Source: CAYMZZ01 sp044463125 (GTDB taxonomy: Bacteria; Bacteroidota; Bacteroidia; Chitinophagales; Chitinophagaceae). From it: DNA of 64,000 nucleotides. The stretch is taken from positions 1 through 64,000 of the forward strand of contig JBIQMS010000020.1 in NCBI GenBank assembly GCA_044463125.1, written 5' to 3'. The notes under the pieces were generated by a model. It was not told where the DNA came from. It made no database searches and saw only the letters and a list, made by a program, of their open reading frames with translations. Position 1 is the first letter of the stretch, and each line of letters opens with the position of its first letter. Below are positions 18,814 to 27,167 of the stretch, one piece after another. A program made the translations under genes and the position numbers.

Positions 18814-18952
18814 TACGTTTTTAGGGTTTAGAGTTTAAGGTTTAGGGTTTAAGGTCTAATGTAAAGTGTTAATCACGCAAACTTTAACCCCTAAACCTTA
18901 AACTTTAAACTTTAAACTACGTATTACGTACTACGTAGAACGTAAAACGTAA
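18792..18952. repeat. Nested inverted repeat: ACGT-family outer arms, TTTAAGG-family inner arms
   Basis: Outer arms 18792-18818 and 18926-18952 are perfect 27-nt reverse complements (TTACGTTTTACGTTCTACGT and onward). Inside them are inner arms of TTTAGGGTTTAGAGTTTAAGG words (18821-18856) and CTTTAACCCCTAAACCTTAAAC words (18881-18917). The outer left arm lies within the coding sequence of the kinase and provides its stop codon. The folded transcript would place a long hairpin between the kinase and the response regulator. Confidence 0.85.
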
Positions 18953-19012
18953 TCCCCACTTCCGGGGATTGCCTCTTATTCCACAAATGCCGACCTTTAT
19001 TTAAAATTTGCC

Positions 19013-19660
19013 ATGTCGCTACGCATCGCCATCTTCGATGATAATAAGAATATCCGGGAAAGCATCGGATTGTTGCTCTCCACGGTGCCTCACTTTGAAG
19101 TGGTGGGCTCGTTTTGTCATGTGCTGGATTGTGTGGATGATGTGCGCTCCTGTAATCCGGATATTGTATTGATGGATATAGAGATGCCGGGCATGACGGG
19201 CATTGAAGCCGTAGGAAAGATCAAGAAGGAGTTTCCGCATATACAGGTGCTGATGCAGACCGTATTTGAAGACGATGACCGTGTTTTTGATTCCATTTGC
19301 GCGGGGGCCTCGGGATATATTCTGAAAAATTACCTGAATACCAAACTCGTGGATGCCATCAATGAACTGCAATATGGAGGTTCACCCATGAGCCCTTCCA
19401 TTGCCCGCAAAGTGCTGAACAAGATGCAATCGGTATCCAATGTGATCAGGCCGGAGGAAACGCCCGACTATCACCTCACCACACGCGAAAAGGAAGTGCT
19501 GAGCTGCCTGGTAAATGGACTCAGTTACAAAATGATAGGCGCCGAACTCAATATCAGCTACGAAACCGTGCGCTCGCACGTGAAGAAGATATACGAAAAG
19601 CTGCATGTGGCATCCCTCACGGAAGTTGTCGCAAAAGCCATCAATCAACGCATTGTTTGA
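19013..19660 (+). CDS. LuxR/NarL-family response regulator
   Basis: 215 aa. The receiver has acidic residues FDDN (8-11) and phospho-acceptor Asp55 in VLMDIEMPGMTG. A C-terminal GerE helix-turn-helix carries LTTREKEVLSCLVNGLSYKMIGAELNISYETVRSHVKKIYEKL. It is the likely partner of the propeller kinase upstream, although a nested inverted repeat lies between them. The stop TGA overlaps the ATG of the next gene by one base (TGATG), an arrangement typical of translational coupling. Confidence 0.95.
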   Translation: MSLRIAIFDDNKNIRESIGLLLSTVPHFEVVGSFCHVLDCVDDVRSCNPDIVLMDIEMPGMTGIEAVGKIKKEFPHIQVLMQTVFEDDDRVFDSICAGASGYILKNYLNTKLVDAINELQYGGSPMSPSIARKVLNKMQSVSNVIRPEETPDYHLTTREKEVLSCLVNGLSYKMIGAELNISYETVRSHVKKIYEKLHVASLTEVVAKAINQRIV

Positions 19661-20622
19661 TGATGGGTGCTGAGTGGTGTAGCCGGCCAGGCAATTCTCC
19701 CCTGAATTTTCGCGGGATTGCCCTGCTTAGGATTTGGAGAATCCTTTTATTTTTTCCCCTTTATTTTTTAGTTCAGGTTCCATTATCAAACGCACAAGAG
19801 TCGAATCCGTACAAACGGCTACAATGCGTAACATCTTTTGAAAACGGCCGCGTCAATTCAGCCTGGCTCCAGGCATTGCAAACCCGTCAGCCGTTTTCGT
19901 ATATCGATTCTCTCTCTTCTCTGCAAAGGGAATTGAATGAAGCAGAAAAGGAATGGTATGCGATCATTCAAAGCCGTATTGATGAATGGAAGGGTTTCCC
20001 CGATTCTTTACAGGCATTATTTCCCAGCGTGGAATTGCCGGATACCATACAGGTATGGCTTGGCTTTTTGGGAAACGATGATGGTTATACCTATCAATCG
20101 AATGTAGTTTGCCTCGACATTACCGCTTTTCACCGTGCCTATGGAGATGCCGATAATGTGGAGAATCTAGCCCGGGTTGATCGCATTTTTGCGCATGAGT
20201 ACACGCACCTGTTGCAAAAAGCCTGGATGCGGGAACAAGGATGGTATCCGCGGAGTTTTGCGGATTCCATCGCCTGGGAATGCTGGTATGAAGGAATTGG
20301 CATGTATCGCTCCCTGCATCCCCGTTGGCTGCCTGTAGATGGAAAGCTGCCTGAGATAGCTCAACAATTACTTCACAAGCTGGAGCCGCTCTTCAGGGCT
20401 CACTGGATCAAAAGTCAGGAAAGCAATTTAAGTGAGGCGGAGAAAGTCGCCATCCGCCGCAACCTGAGCAGGGGAAAGGTGACGGAAAAATGGGGGGCTA
20501 TGACCATTGCGCTATGGTTGTCGCTGGAAGCAACAAAGGGGAAAGATAGGTTACTGCACCTAATTCAATTGGGTCCGGACATGATAAAGGAGTTGGAGAA
20601 ATTTTATCTCACAATGCAATGA
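19660..20622 (+). CDS. Secreted protein with HExxH zinc-peptidase-like motif
   Basis: 320 aa. A hydrophobic segment (ILLFFPLYFLVQVPLSNA) after a ~25-residue leader suggests export. The motif RIFAHEYTHLLQKAW (~residues 173-187) matches HExxH of zinc metallopeptidases. DSIAWECWYEGIGMYRS about 30 residues later could provide the third (glutamate) ligand, as in gluzincins. The start at 19660 is coupled to the upstream response regulator (TGATG); no better start lies nearer the hydrophobic segment. The substrate is unknown. A non-catalytic use of the motif cannot be excluded. Confidence 0.75.
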   Translation: MMGAEWCSRPGNSPLNFRGIALLRIWRILLFFPLYFLVQVPLSNAQESNPYKRLQCVTSFENGRVNSAWLQALQTRQPFSYIDSLSSLQRELNEAEKEWYAIIQSRIDEWKGFPDSLQALFPSVELPDTIQVWLGFLGNDDGYTYQSNVVCLDITAFHRAYGDADNVENLARVDRIFAHEYTHLLQKAWMREQGWYPRSFADSIAWECWYEGIGMYRSLHPRWLPVDGKLPEIAQQLLHKLEPLFRAHWIKSQESNLSEAEKVAIRRNLSRGKVTEKWGAMTIALWLSLEATKGKDRLLHLIQLGPDMIKELEKFYLTMQ

Positions 20623-20723
20623 TGGTTCATATAATGAGTTACCTGGATTCTTTCGTTGGCGATATAACCAGTATGGGTGACTGATTCACCCAATTCGGCT
20701 ATTTCAGCCCTCCCGGCAACAAG

Positions 20724-20750
20724 GCATTTTTGCGCACTAAACAAAAATGC
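20724..20750 (+). promoter_or_regulatory. Hairpin abutting the haloperoxidase start codon
   Basis: A 9-bp perfect stem (GCATTTTTG / CAAAAATGC) with a 9-nt loop ends one base before the ATG at 20752. It would cover the region where a ribosome binds, so it could reduce translation or act as a thermometer-like switch. This is sequence-based inference only. Confidence 0.4.
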
Positions 20751-20751
20751 T

Positions 20752-22029
20752 ATGAAAAGAATGCTTTGGATGATGGCTTTGGCGATAATGAGCCTGAGTC
20801 TCGTGTTTTCCTGCTCCCGTCCACAGGATAATCTTCCGGATCCCGAACAATTTCCCGCTGACGTATTGGTGAGTTGGCACAAAACGGCTCTGGAGGCAGT
20901 TGGAGGACCGGCCAATCCCCATCCAATGAATGCAGCCCGTATTTTCGCGATGGTTCATCTGGCCATGCATGATGCCGTTAACGCCATATCGCCCAAGTAT
21001 GAAACCTATCGTTTTACCGGCACTGATTCCAGTGCCAATCCCATTGCGGCCGCCGCTGCCGCTGCGCATGCGGTGCTTTTACATGAGTTGCCTGAAAAGA
21101 AGGGATTTCTGGATTCAGCATTAGCGACCAGCCTGGCAACTATTCCGGCATCTGAAAGCCGCGAAAGGGGTCTTTTGCTGGGTGAAGCTGCCGCCATGGC
21201 CATGGTAGAGGCCAGATCCAATGATGGTAGTAGGGGTGAACCCATGATGAAAGTGCCCCTGTCGGATGTTCCGGGTGTGTACCAGGGTGTGCCGCCCTTC
21301 AATATTGTGTTTGCTCCTCATTGGCAGGATGTTCGCCTGTTTGGCTTGCAAAGGCAGGATCAGTTCCGGCCTTCTCCTTATCCGCCCCTCACTTCGTCGG
21401 AGTATGCGGAGGATTTTGAGGAAGTGAAGAAAACAGGCGAGCTCAACAGCCATAAACGCACGGCAGAGCAAAGTGCCTATGCCAAGTTCTGGTACGAGTT
21501 TTCGGAAGTGGGCTGGTCACGTATCGCCTGTACGGTAATGATGGACCGTAAAATGAACCTGCAGGATGGCGCACGCTTTATGGCACTGGTGACAATGGCC
21601 ATGGCCGACTCCTATATAGCGGGATGGAATGCCAAGCTCTTCTACAATTTCTGGCGTCCCTATACGGCCATCCGAATGGCGGCCAATGATAATAATCCCA
21701 TGACGGAGCCCGACCCCATCTGGGAGCCCAGCGAACCCACTCCCCCGGTGCAGGACTATCCCTCCACGCATAGCGTACTGGGCAACGCGGCCGCTTCGGT
21801 AATGGCGCGGATACTGGGCGATGAAGTGTCGTTTACGGCATCATCATCCACTTCGCAGCCGGCAGGTAATACGCGCCACTTCACCAGCTTTAGCCAGGCG
21901 GCGAACGAAAATGCGGATTCAAGAGTGCGGGCCGGTATCCATTTCCGTTTCAGTTGCCAGGCCGGCCAGGAAATGGGCAATAAGATTGGTGATTGGATGG
22001 TGACACATTTTTTGAGGAAGAAGATCTAG
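20752..22029 (+). CDS. Vanadium-dependent haloperoxidase / PAP2-superfamily lipoprotein
   Basis: About 425 aa from the ATG at 20752, which gives a lipoprotein signal (MALAIMSLSLVFSC, Cys followed by SRPQD). The three active-site blocks of the family are visible: K and RP in KLFYNFWRPYTAIR (~293), PSTHS (~336; the usual G is T here) and SRVRAGIHFRF (~388). Members either oxidise halides with H2O2 using vanadate or act as acid phosphatases. The wide spacing between blocks favours the haloperoxidase-like group. It is anchored in the outer or inner membrane by lipid. Halide specificity cannot be told. Confidence 0.88.
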   Translation: MKRMLWMMALAIMSLSLVFSCSRPQDNLPDPEQFPADVLVSWHKTALEAVGGPANPHPMNAARIFAMVHLAMHDAVNAISPKYETYRFTGTDSSANPIAAAAAAAHAVLLHELPEKKGFLDSALATSLATIPASESRERGLLLGEAAAMAMVEARSNDGSRGEPMMKVPLSDVPGVYQGVPPFNIVFAPHWQDVRLFGLQRQDQFRPSPYPPLTSSEYAEDFEEVKKTGELNSHKRTAEQSAYAKFWYEFSEVGWSRIACTVMMDRKMNLQDGARFMALVTMAMADSYIAGWNAKLFYNFWRPYTAIRMAANDNNPMTEPDPIWEPSEPTPPVQDYPSTHSVLGNAAASVMARILGDEVSFTASSSTSQPAGNTRHFTSFSQAANENADSRVRAGIHFRFSCQAGQEMGNKIGDWMVTHFLRKKI

Positions 22030-22046
22030 GAGTTTAGTTTTTTTGT

Positions 22047-22141
22047 GTTTAAGGTTTAGAGTTTAGGGTTTAAAGTTTAAGGTTGGGACTAAGCGTACTT
22101 TTTCCATGAATACTTTAAACCCTAAACTCTAAACCTTAAAC
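22047..22141. repeat. Perfect 30-bp inverted repeat of the TTTAAGG family
   Basis: Arms 22047-22076 and 22112-22141 are exact reverse complements (GTTTAAGGTTTAGAGTTTAG and onward) with a 35-nt spacer. They fill the gap between the convergent haloperoxidase and DUF389 genes, the right arm ending 7 nt from the DUF389 stop codon. The position suits a bidirectional terminator, although there is no T-run. Confidence 0.9.
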
Positions 22142-22148
22142 TTCAAAC

Positions 22149-23510
22149 TCATTTCCCTCTCACTATCTTCAGCTCTGCTTCTTTCCCCAACCGCTGCTTC
22201 AGCCATTCTCTCCACCCGGCATCCGATTTCGCTGTGGATGCTTTTTCGGGATATATCACTTCGAGGGTCCAACTGGTATCCATTTTATTGTTGGCGGGAT
22301 CATAAAAGCTTTGCTGGTTCAGCGACAGCTGCTGCATCAGGCTGTCTTCTTTTTTCCATTCTTTCGCGAGTGTAACCCGCAATGTGTCTAGGTAGTGCGA
22401 TTGATGCATGAGCTGTTGCACGCTATCGAGTCGCTGGTAGAGGTTTTTGATCAGTTGGTTTTGTGTGGCCATATCGCTGCTCAGGTCCTTGAATACTTTC
22501 TGTGCGGCCACCCGGCTGTCTGGCCCCTGGTGCAAAATCAGTTTGCAATTGGGTAGCCCATATTCCTTTTTCAGGGTTTGCTGAAGGCTTACCTGTCCGC
22601 TACTATCAATGATATTGCCCAGCAGAATCAGTTCGAGCGTTGAGCCACTGTTGCGGTAATCAAACTGGCTATTGACCACAATATTTCCTCTTTGTTCTAC
22701 CTCCTTCATCACAAAACTTTCCGCCGCTTTGCGGTGAACGTATTTGCGCACAATGTGGTAGGTGAGATAAATGCTGGGTGCAATTACAAGTACAACGATG
22801 AAAGTGATGATCCAGTAAATTTTCTTTTTGCCACCCGCTTCCAGCCTGTTGACGTTGGGATAGTCGAGCAGGCTCACGATCAGGTAAGTGGCGATCGCGA
22901 TAAAGACGGAATTGATCATGAAGAGATAAAAGGCGCCAAAAAAATAAGTCCAGTTGAAATTGGCCAGGCCAAATCCCATGGTACAAAGAGGAGGCATCAG
23001 TGCGGTGGCTATGGCCACGCCGGGTACTACATTGCTTTTGCGCAGTCGGCTGGCACCGGCGATGATGCCGGCCACGCCACCAATGAATGCGATCATTACA
23101 TCATAAAGCGTGGGGGCGGTACGGCCCAACAGTTCAGATCCCGCTTCTTTCATGGGGCTCACGAGAAAAAACAAAGTTGATGCCGTAAGGCTGGTGAGTA
23201 CCATCAAAGCAAAACTGCGGGCGGATGCACGCACCAGGTCGATATCATTAATACCCAATCCCAACCCAAAACCCATGATGGGTCCCATGAGCGGGGAAAT
23301 CAACATGGCGCCGATGATGACGGCGGTGGAATTGGTATTCAGTCCCAGTGAGGCGATGAGGATGGCACAAACCAATACCCAACGGTTGGCATTGGTAAGC
23401 GTGGCCCCATCGCGGATATTGCTGATAGAGGTTTGGATATTCTCCTCATCATTGGGAAGCCGAAGTTTGCGGATTATGTACCGTACGAAGCGGGAGCGTA
23501 GTAATGTCAT
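22149..23510 (-). CDS. DUF389 (TIGR00341-type) membrane protein
   Basis: 453 aa. The N-terminal ~250 residues hold the DUF389 membrane domain with ANRWVLVCAILIASLGLNTNSTAVIIGAMLISPLMGPIMGFGLG, GGVAGIIAGAS and VATALMPPLCTMGFGL, about six helices. The C-terminal ~200 residues are soluble and probably periplasmic, with a coiled part around QLIKNLYQRLDSVQQLM. The biochemical role of DUF389 proteins is not established as far as I know. The gene is not linked to an obvious partner here and is convergent with the haloperoxidase. Confidence 0.92.
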   Translation of the reverse strand: MTLLRSRFVRYIIRKLRLPNDEENIQTSISNIRDGATLTNANRWVLVCAILIASLGLNTNSTAVIIGAMLISPLMGPIMGFGLGLGINDIDLVRASARSFALMVLTSLTASTLFFLVSPMKEAGSELLGRTAPTLYDVMIAFIGGVAGIIAGASRLRKSNVVPGVAIATALMPPLCTMGFGLANFNWTYFFGAFYLFMINSVFIAIATYLIVSLLDYPNVNRLEAGGKKKIYWIITFIVVLVIAPSIYLTYHIVRKYVHRKAAESFVMKEVEQRGNIVVNSQFDYRNSGSTLELILLGNIIDSSGQVSLQQTLKKEYGLPNCKLILHQGPDSRVAAQKVFKDLSSDMATQNQLIKNLYQRLDSVQQLMHQSHYLDTLRVTLAKEWKKEDSLMQQLSLNQQSFYDPANNKMDTSWTLEVIYPEKASTAKSDAGWREWLKQRLGKEAELKIVRGK

Positions 23511-23567
23511 AGAAAGGGTTTCAAAGTTTCAGCCTAAGGTCATACAATGCACAAATTACTGCATTAA

Positions 23568-23595
23568 ATAAAAAAAGGGCTGATAATCAGCCCCT
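23568..23595 (-). terminator. Intrinsic terminator, minus strand
   Basis: On the minus strand the sequence reads GGGGCTGATTATCAGCCC followed by TTTTTTTAT, a GC-rich stem with a T-run. It lies ~140 bp after the stop of the 180-aa gene at 23737 and would end its transcript before the DUF389 gene. Confidence 0.8.
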
Positions 23596-23736
23596 TACTT
23601 TGGTTAAAAGATTTTTTATCCCTTCCTGCGGTTACTAACCTAGAATTGTGTCGTTATTCATAAAATGTGTTTTTAATATTTGATGATAAACGTTATCGCT
23701 TTAGTATTTATTTGATGACATAAATTACGGATGTTG

Positions 23737-24279
23737 TTATACAGTAATTGTTAATTGATTCCCAAAGTCAAAAATACCTTCTTTTACAGAATTTATATTG
23801 CTGTATTCATAATGAAACACTTTTGAAAGGCCAGTCAGACCATGTCGCAAAAGTACTTGTAACTCAATGCATTTATTTGTGTCTTCTAATATCGGCTTAA
23901 GATCGTCAAGGCAGGTGATAATAATTGCATGAGGAGCAAATGTGTCACCATCCCTTATCTTTTTGTATTTAGGTACGTGTGATAAATATTCTTTCCTTAC
24001 CTCTAAATCCTTTCTTTGTTCATGCATTTTGCCATTTGCTGCAGGCCACCTGATTAATTCACAAATCCTAAACCTAACGTCGAATGCAGCATGGCTGGAC
24101 TTGTTAACTATTTTGAAATAATATCTTTTTGAGTCCGGAACATTCAAATCCTTGAAGTAGGCTATATAAGGGCTTATATCTATTCTCGGTCTAAGTTTTG
24201 TCAAAATATAGTATAGAAAAATGACAGATGCTACCAGACTACCCAATAGGCCAATTACAAAGCTAAGTAAATGTTCCAT
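23737..24279 (-). CDS. Unknown protein with one N-terminal membrane helix
   Basis: 180 aa. One hydrophobic helix (LLSFVIGLLGSLVASVIFLYYIL) is followed by a soluble domain beginning RPRIDISPYIAYFKD. That domain contains YYFKIVNKSSHAAFDVRFRICEL, a pattern seen in small beta-sandwich domains of phage-defence or accessory membrane proteins. The gene and its flanks are clearly richer in A+T than the neighbouring genes, which may mean recent acquisition. It has its own terminator downstream. I do not recognise a family. Confidence 0.7.
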   Translation of the reverse strand: MEHLLSFVIGLLGSLVASVIFLYYILTKLRPRIDISPYIAYFKDLNVPDSKRYYFKIVNKSSHAAFDVRFRICELIRWPAANGKMHEQRKDLEVRKEYLSHVPKYKKIRDGDTFAPHAIIITCLDDLKPILEDTNKCIELQVLLRHGLTGLSKVFHYEYSNINSVKEGIFDFGNQLTITV

Positions 24280-24515
24280 TTCCTGTTCAAATTTTGTTGT
24301 TTATGACATTAAATTAGAAAATTTGAAAATATCCTGCAAGAGGTTTTTTTACAAACTATCATGAAAAATTATCTCTGTTGGGAGTTCCTTAGTGTAAAAA
24401 CTTTGGCCAAAATGCGCTCTTATCCTCCCCAGATTCGAGGATAAATCTCCCTCCTTTGGTGATTGTTCCGGCCTTTCGGCTGATGGATATTTGTGTCCTC
24501 AATCAACAGATAAAA

Positions 24516-25412
24516 ATGATGAAGACACTAAAATACATGGTGGTTTGGTTTATGCTCTCTGTGGTCACTTTCAGGAGTTCCGCGCAACCGGCTGGCTTTT
24601 CCGAAAGCGGGTCGGTTGCCGGGCCTGAAGTGAAACGCTTCCTTACCATCAATAACCTGGAGCTGGAATATGCCGAGCAGGGTGATATTGACGCTCCGGT
24701 ACTGATCATGCTCCATGGCTTTACGGATTCACGCATTTCTTTTAGCAGAATCCTGCCCATGCTACCATCGTCTATGCATGTAGTGGCGATCAGTATGCGG
24801 GGACATGGCAACTCTGGAAAGGCAGGGGATGATTTCAGCGTAAAAAGCATGAGTGCCGATATCATCCGCCTGGCAGAAGCAAGGCAATGGAAACAGGTGA
24901 GCCTGCTGGGGCATAGTATGGGTGGTGTGATAGCTATGCAGACAGCTTTGGATCATCCGGAACTGGTGAACCGGTTGATCCTGGTAGGCACCGATCCCTT
25001 TTATGGCGATAATGCCGGTATGCCGGAGTTTTTGCAGGCAGTGGAAGAATTAGGTGATCCCGTACCCCGCCAGTTCTCACTCGATTTTCAACTTTCTACT
25101 ATTGTTCAACCTATTGAAGAATCATTTTTAGATGAACTGGTGGCCGAGTCGGAAAAACTCAGCGCCAAAAACTGGCGGCTCTGCCTCCGCTCACTGCTGA
25201 AAACCGACCTGCGCAGCAGGCTGCCTGAGCTCAATATGCCGGTAACGGTTTTCTGGGGAGAAAAAGATGCTGTATGCGACATAGCAGGTCAACAGGAAAT
25301 GTGGCAGGGCATTAAGAAGGTGAACCTGATAAAATTCGCGGGAATAGGGCATGCGCTTCATTGGGAAGCACCGGTAGAATTTGTGGAGGATTTGAAGAAT
25401 TTGATACGCTAA
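24516..25412 (+). CDS. Secreted alpha/beta hydrolase
   Basis: About 298 aa from the ATG at 24516 (a second ATG follows immediately). A signal peptide (MKTLKYMVVWFMLSVVTFRSSAQ) precedes an alpha/beta-hydrolase fold: oxyanion-hole HGFTDSR, RGHGNSG, nucleophile Ser in LLGHSMGG (~134), a likely acid Asp in WGEKDAV (~250) and His in GIGHALHWEAP (~278). This resembles epoxide hydrolase or lactonase-type esterases; the substrate is unknown. The longer frame back to 24456 lacks a better start. Confidence 0.9.
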   Translation: MMKTLKYMVVWFMLSVVTFRSSAQPAGFSESGSVAGPEVKRFLTINNLELEYAEQGDIDAPVLIMLHGFTDSRISFSRILPMLPSSMHVVAISMRGHGNSGKAGDDFSVKSMSADIIRLAEARQWKQVSLLGHSMGGVIAMQTALDHPELVNRLILVGTDPFYGDNAGMPEFLQAVEELGDPVPRQFSLDFQLSTIVQPIEESFLDELVAESEKLSAKNWRLCLRSLLKTDLRSRLPELNMPVTVFWGEKDAVCDIAGQQEMWQGIKKVNLIKFAGIGHALHWEAPVEFVEDLKNLIR

Positions 25413-25467
25413 CCCAGAAAAGAGCTTACCATCATTTTTTCAGAAAAGATTAAATCTATAAACTATC

Positions 25468-25560
25468 ATGCGGCTGATAGAATTACTAAGAGCCTGGAAC
25501 CCGCTGAGTAAGTTGCCGGTACCGGATTTCAACCATTATTATGATGAAGCCATCATTTGA
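25468..25560 (+). CDS. Possible 30-aa ORF (MRLIELLRAWNPLSK...)
   Basis: The ATG at 25468 opens a 30-codon frame ending in TGA at 25558-25560, in the gap between the hydrolase and the 149-aa gene. The product, MRLIELLRAWNPLSKLPVPD and ten more residues, has no signal or membrane segment. It could be a small protein, a degraded gene end or chance. Confidence 0.2.
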   Translation: MRLIELLRAWNPLSKLPVPDFNHYYDEAII

Positions 25561-25612
25561 CTAAGTCTTTTGTAACAGTAACGATAAAAAACAAACCTTA
25601 AACATTTATTTT

Positions 25613-26062
25613 ATGAAAAGAACAACTTTGATTCTGGTGCTTGCCGTTGCAATGGTAAGCCGTGTGCTGGCCAGCACCGTGCCGGCCAATGTGGAAACCA
25701 CGATTCTCACATCTCTGAAGCAACATTTCCCCGGTGCGCAATTCGCACAAGTGAAAGAAGTGGAGGGCGAAGGACTGTACACCGTACGCATGGTGTACCA
25801 GGACGAGAGCATGCTGGCCTACAGCAAAGCCAATGGCGAAATTGTGGCGCTGGTGCGTGCCCTTAGCCGCGAGCGTTTGCCCATGTTGGTGAATGAGCGT
25901 CTCCGCAGTCAATACAACGACTACAAGCTGCGTCAGTCAGAAGAACTGACCATGAATGGTGAAACATCTTATATGTTCCTCCTCGAGAACGAAAAGCAGA
26001 CCGTTACGCTGCGGGTGTACAGCAATGGCGATGCCCGTGTGCTGAAGAAAAGCAAAAAATAA
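25613..26062 (+). CDS. Small secreted PepSY-like protein
   Basis: 149 aa. A signal peptide (MKRTTLILVLAVAMVSRVLA) is followed by a single alpha/beta domain: TTILTSLKQHFPGAQFAQVKEVEGEGLYTVRMVYQDESMLAYSKANGEIVA, a layout like the BLIP-like/PepSY-like periplasmic domains of Bacteroidota. Such proteins are thought to bind or inhibit periplasmic enzymes, but no function can be assigned. The DUF5777 protein gene follows after a strong hairpin. Confidence 0.7.
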   Translation: MKRTTLILVLAVAMVSRVLASTVPANVETTILTSLKQHFPGAQFAQVKEVEGEGLYTVRMVYQDESMLAYSKANGEIVALVRALSRERLPMLVNERLRSQYNDYKLRQSEELTMNGETSYMFLLENEKQTVTLRVYSNGDARVLKKSKK

Positions 26063-26100
26063 GCCCGGTCTGGCAGGCCCGTTGGCAACCTTCAAAATAC

Positions 26101-26148
26101 ATGCTGCGTTAGGATGGAAAAACATCTTATGCGCAGCATTATTTTTTT
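26101..26148 (+). terminator. Terminator-like hairpin spanning the next gene's start codon
   Basis: An outer 8-bp stem (ATGCTGCG 26101-26108 / CGCAGCAT 26132-26139) encloses an inner stem (AGGATG 26111-26116 / CATCTT 26123-26128, one G-U pair), and TATTTTTTTG follows. The ATG of the DUF5777 gene (26129-26131) lies between the two right-hand stem strands, and the T-run encodes its residues 4-7. It could terminate the upstream transcript or attenuate the downstream gene. Confidence 0.7.
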
Positions 26149-27037
26149 GTCTTTAGTAATGATGGCTCTTGCTTCAAGGGCCCAGGAAAAGCCCGATGAG
26201 GGAAAAAAGAAAGATTCTGAACCAGTCTGGGTATTCTCCAGTCCCCGATTAATCAATTCCAATACGGTAGAGATGATTCCGAAAGGGATTCTGGAGTTTA
26301 AGGTCACCCATAATTTTGGCGACCTGGCCGGTGATAATGGCGGCATCAAAAACTTTTTTGGTCTCGATAATGCTGCCGATATCCGGATCGGTTTTCAGTA
26401 TGGGCTTAGCCGGAAGATAAATCTGGTTGCAGCAAGAGCCAAGGGGGCAGGAGGTCTGCAGCAATTGTATGAGCTGGGAGCGAAATACCGCATTCTTCAG
26501 CAAACCAATGACAATTCTACACCCCTATCGCTGGCACTTTATGGCAATATGGTGGTTTCGGCCATGGCAGAGGGGGCTAATCCGGGACAGGAAAATTCTT
26601 TTGATGGTTTTTCAGATCGGTTAAGCCAGGTGCTTCAATTGTTGCTGGCCCGGCGCTTTGGCAAATACAGTTTTCAGCTTAGTCCCACACTTGTTCACCA
26701 CAACTATGTTGTTTCCGGAGACAACAATACCATTTTAGCCCTGGGTGTCGGAGCCCGCTTACCCGTTGCCGGTCGTTTTAGCCTGATCGTGGACTATTTC
26801 CACAGTTTCCGCAGCAAAGCGAGCCGCGATTTTTTCCGGACACAGGATATTCGTTTCTATCCGGCTCTGGGTGTGGGTGTGGAATTTCTTACCGCCGGCC
26901 ACGTCTTCCATCTCAATTTTACCAATGCCACCGAAATCCTTGAGAACAGATTCATCCCCCGCACCACAACCTCATGGGGCAAAGGACAGTTCAGGTGGGG
27001 ATTTACGGTGTCGAGGGATTTTGTTTTAAAGAAGTAA
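26129..27037 (+). CDS. DUF5777-family outer-membrane beta-barrel protein
   Basis: About 302 aa from the ATG at 26129 (MRSIIFLSLVMMALASRA, a signal peptide); an upstream in-frame ATG at 26114 would add five residues. WVFSSPRLINSNTVEMIPKGILEFKVTHNFGD and the regular pattern of amphipathic strands match the DUF5777 barrel family, often found near c-type cytochromes in Bacteroidota. A cytochrome-like lipoprotein gene lies convergently just downstream, in agreement. Role unknown. Confidence 0.82.
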   Translation: MRSIIFLSLVMMALASRAQEKPDEGKKKDSEPVWVFSSPRLINSNTVEMIPKGILEFKVTHNFGDLAGDNGGIKNFFGLDNAADIRIGFQYGLSRKINLVAARAKGAGGLQQLYELGAKYRILQQTNDNSTPLSLALYGNMVVSAMAEGANPGQENSFDGFSDRLSQVLQLLLARRFGKYSFQLSPTLVHHNYVVSGDNNTILALGVGARLPVAGRFSLIVDYFHSFRSKASRDFFRTQDIRFYPALGVGVEFLTAGHVFHLNFTNATEILENRFIPRTTTSWGKGQFRWGFTVSRDFVLKK

Positions 27038-27039
27038 GC

Positions 27040-27140
27040 AGTTTAGAGTTTAAGGTTTAGAGTTTAGGGTTTAAGGTTTAGGGTTTATGCTGTAACCAAA
27101 GGGTATTAAACTTTAAACCTTAAACACTAAACCCTAAACA
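27040..27140. repeat. Inverted TTTAAGG/TTTAGGG-family repeat between convergent genes
   Basis: The left arm (27044-27087) is built of GTTTAGAGTTTAAGGTTTAG words and the right arm (27106-27139) of TTAAACTTTAAACCTTAAAC words, with ~18 nt between. The arms match imperfectly. They lie between the DUF5777 and cytochrome-lipoprotein genes, starting 6 nt after the DUF5777 stop. Confidence 0.75.
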
Positions 27141-27167
27141 AATCACCGAATCAACAAATCCACAAAT

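Noticed and set aside
18821..18917. Resemblance of TTTAGGG words to telomere repeats
   Set aside because: The words are degenerate, intergenic, present on both strands as hairpin arms and in a circular-type bacterial gene context; no telomere function is implied.
24361..24444. 27-codon ORF upstream of the alpha/beta hydrolase
   Set aside because: Very short, no recognisable features and no context support.
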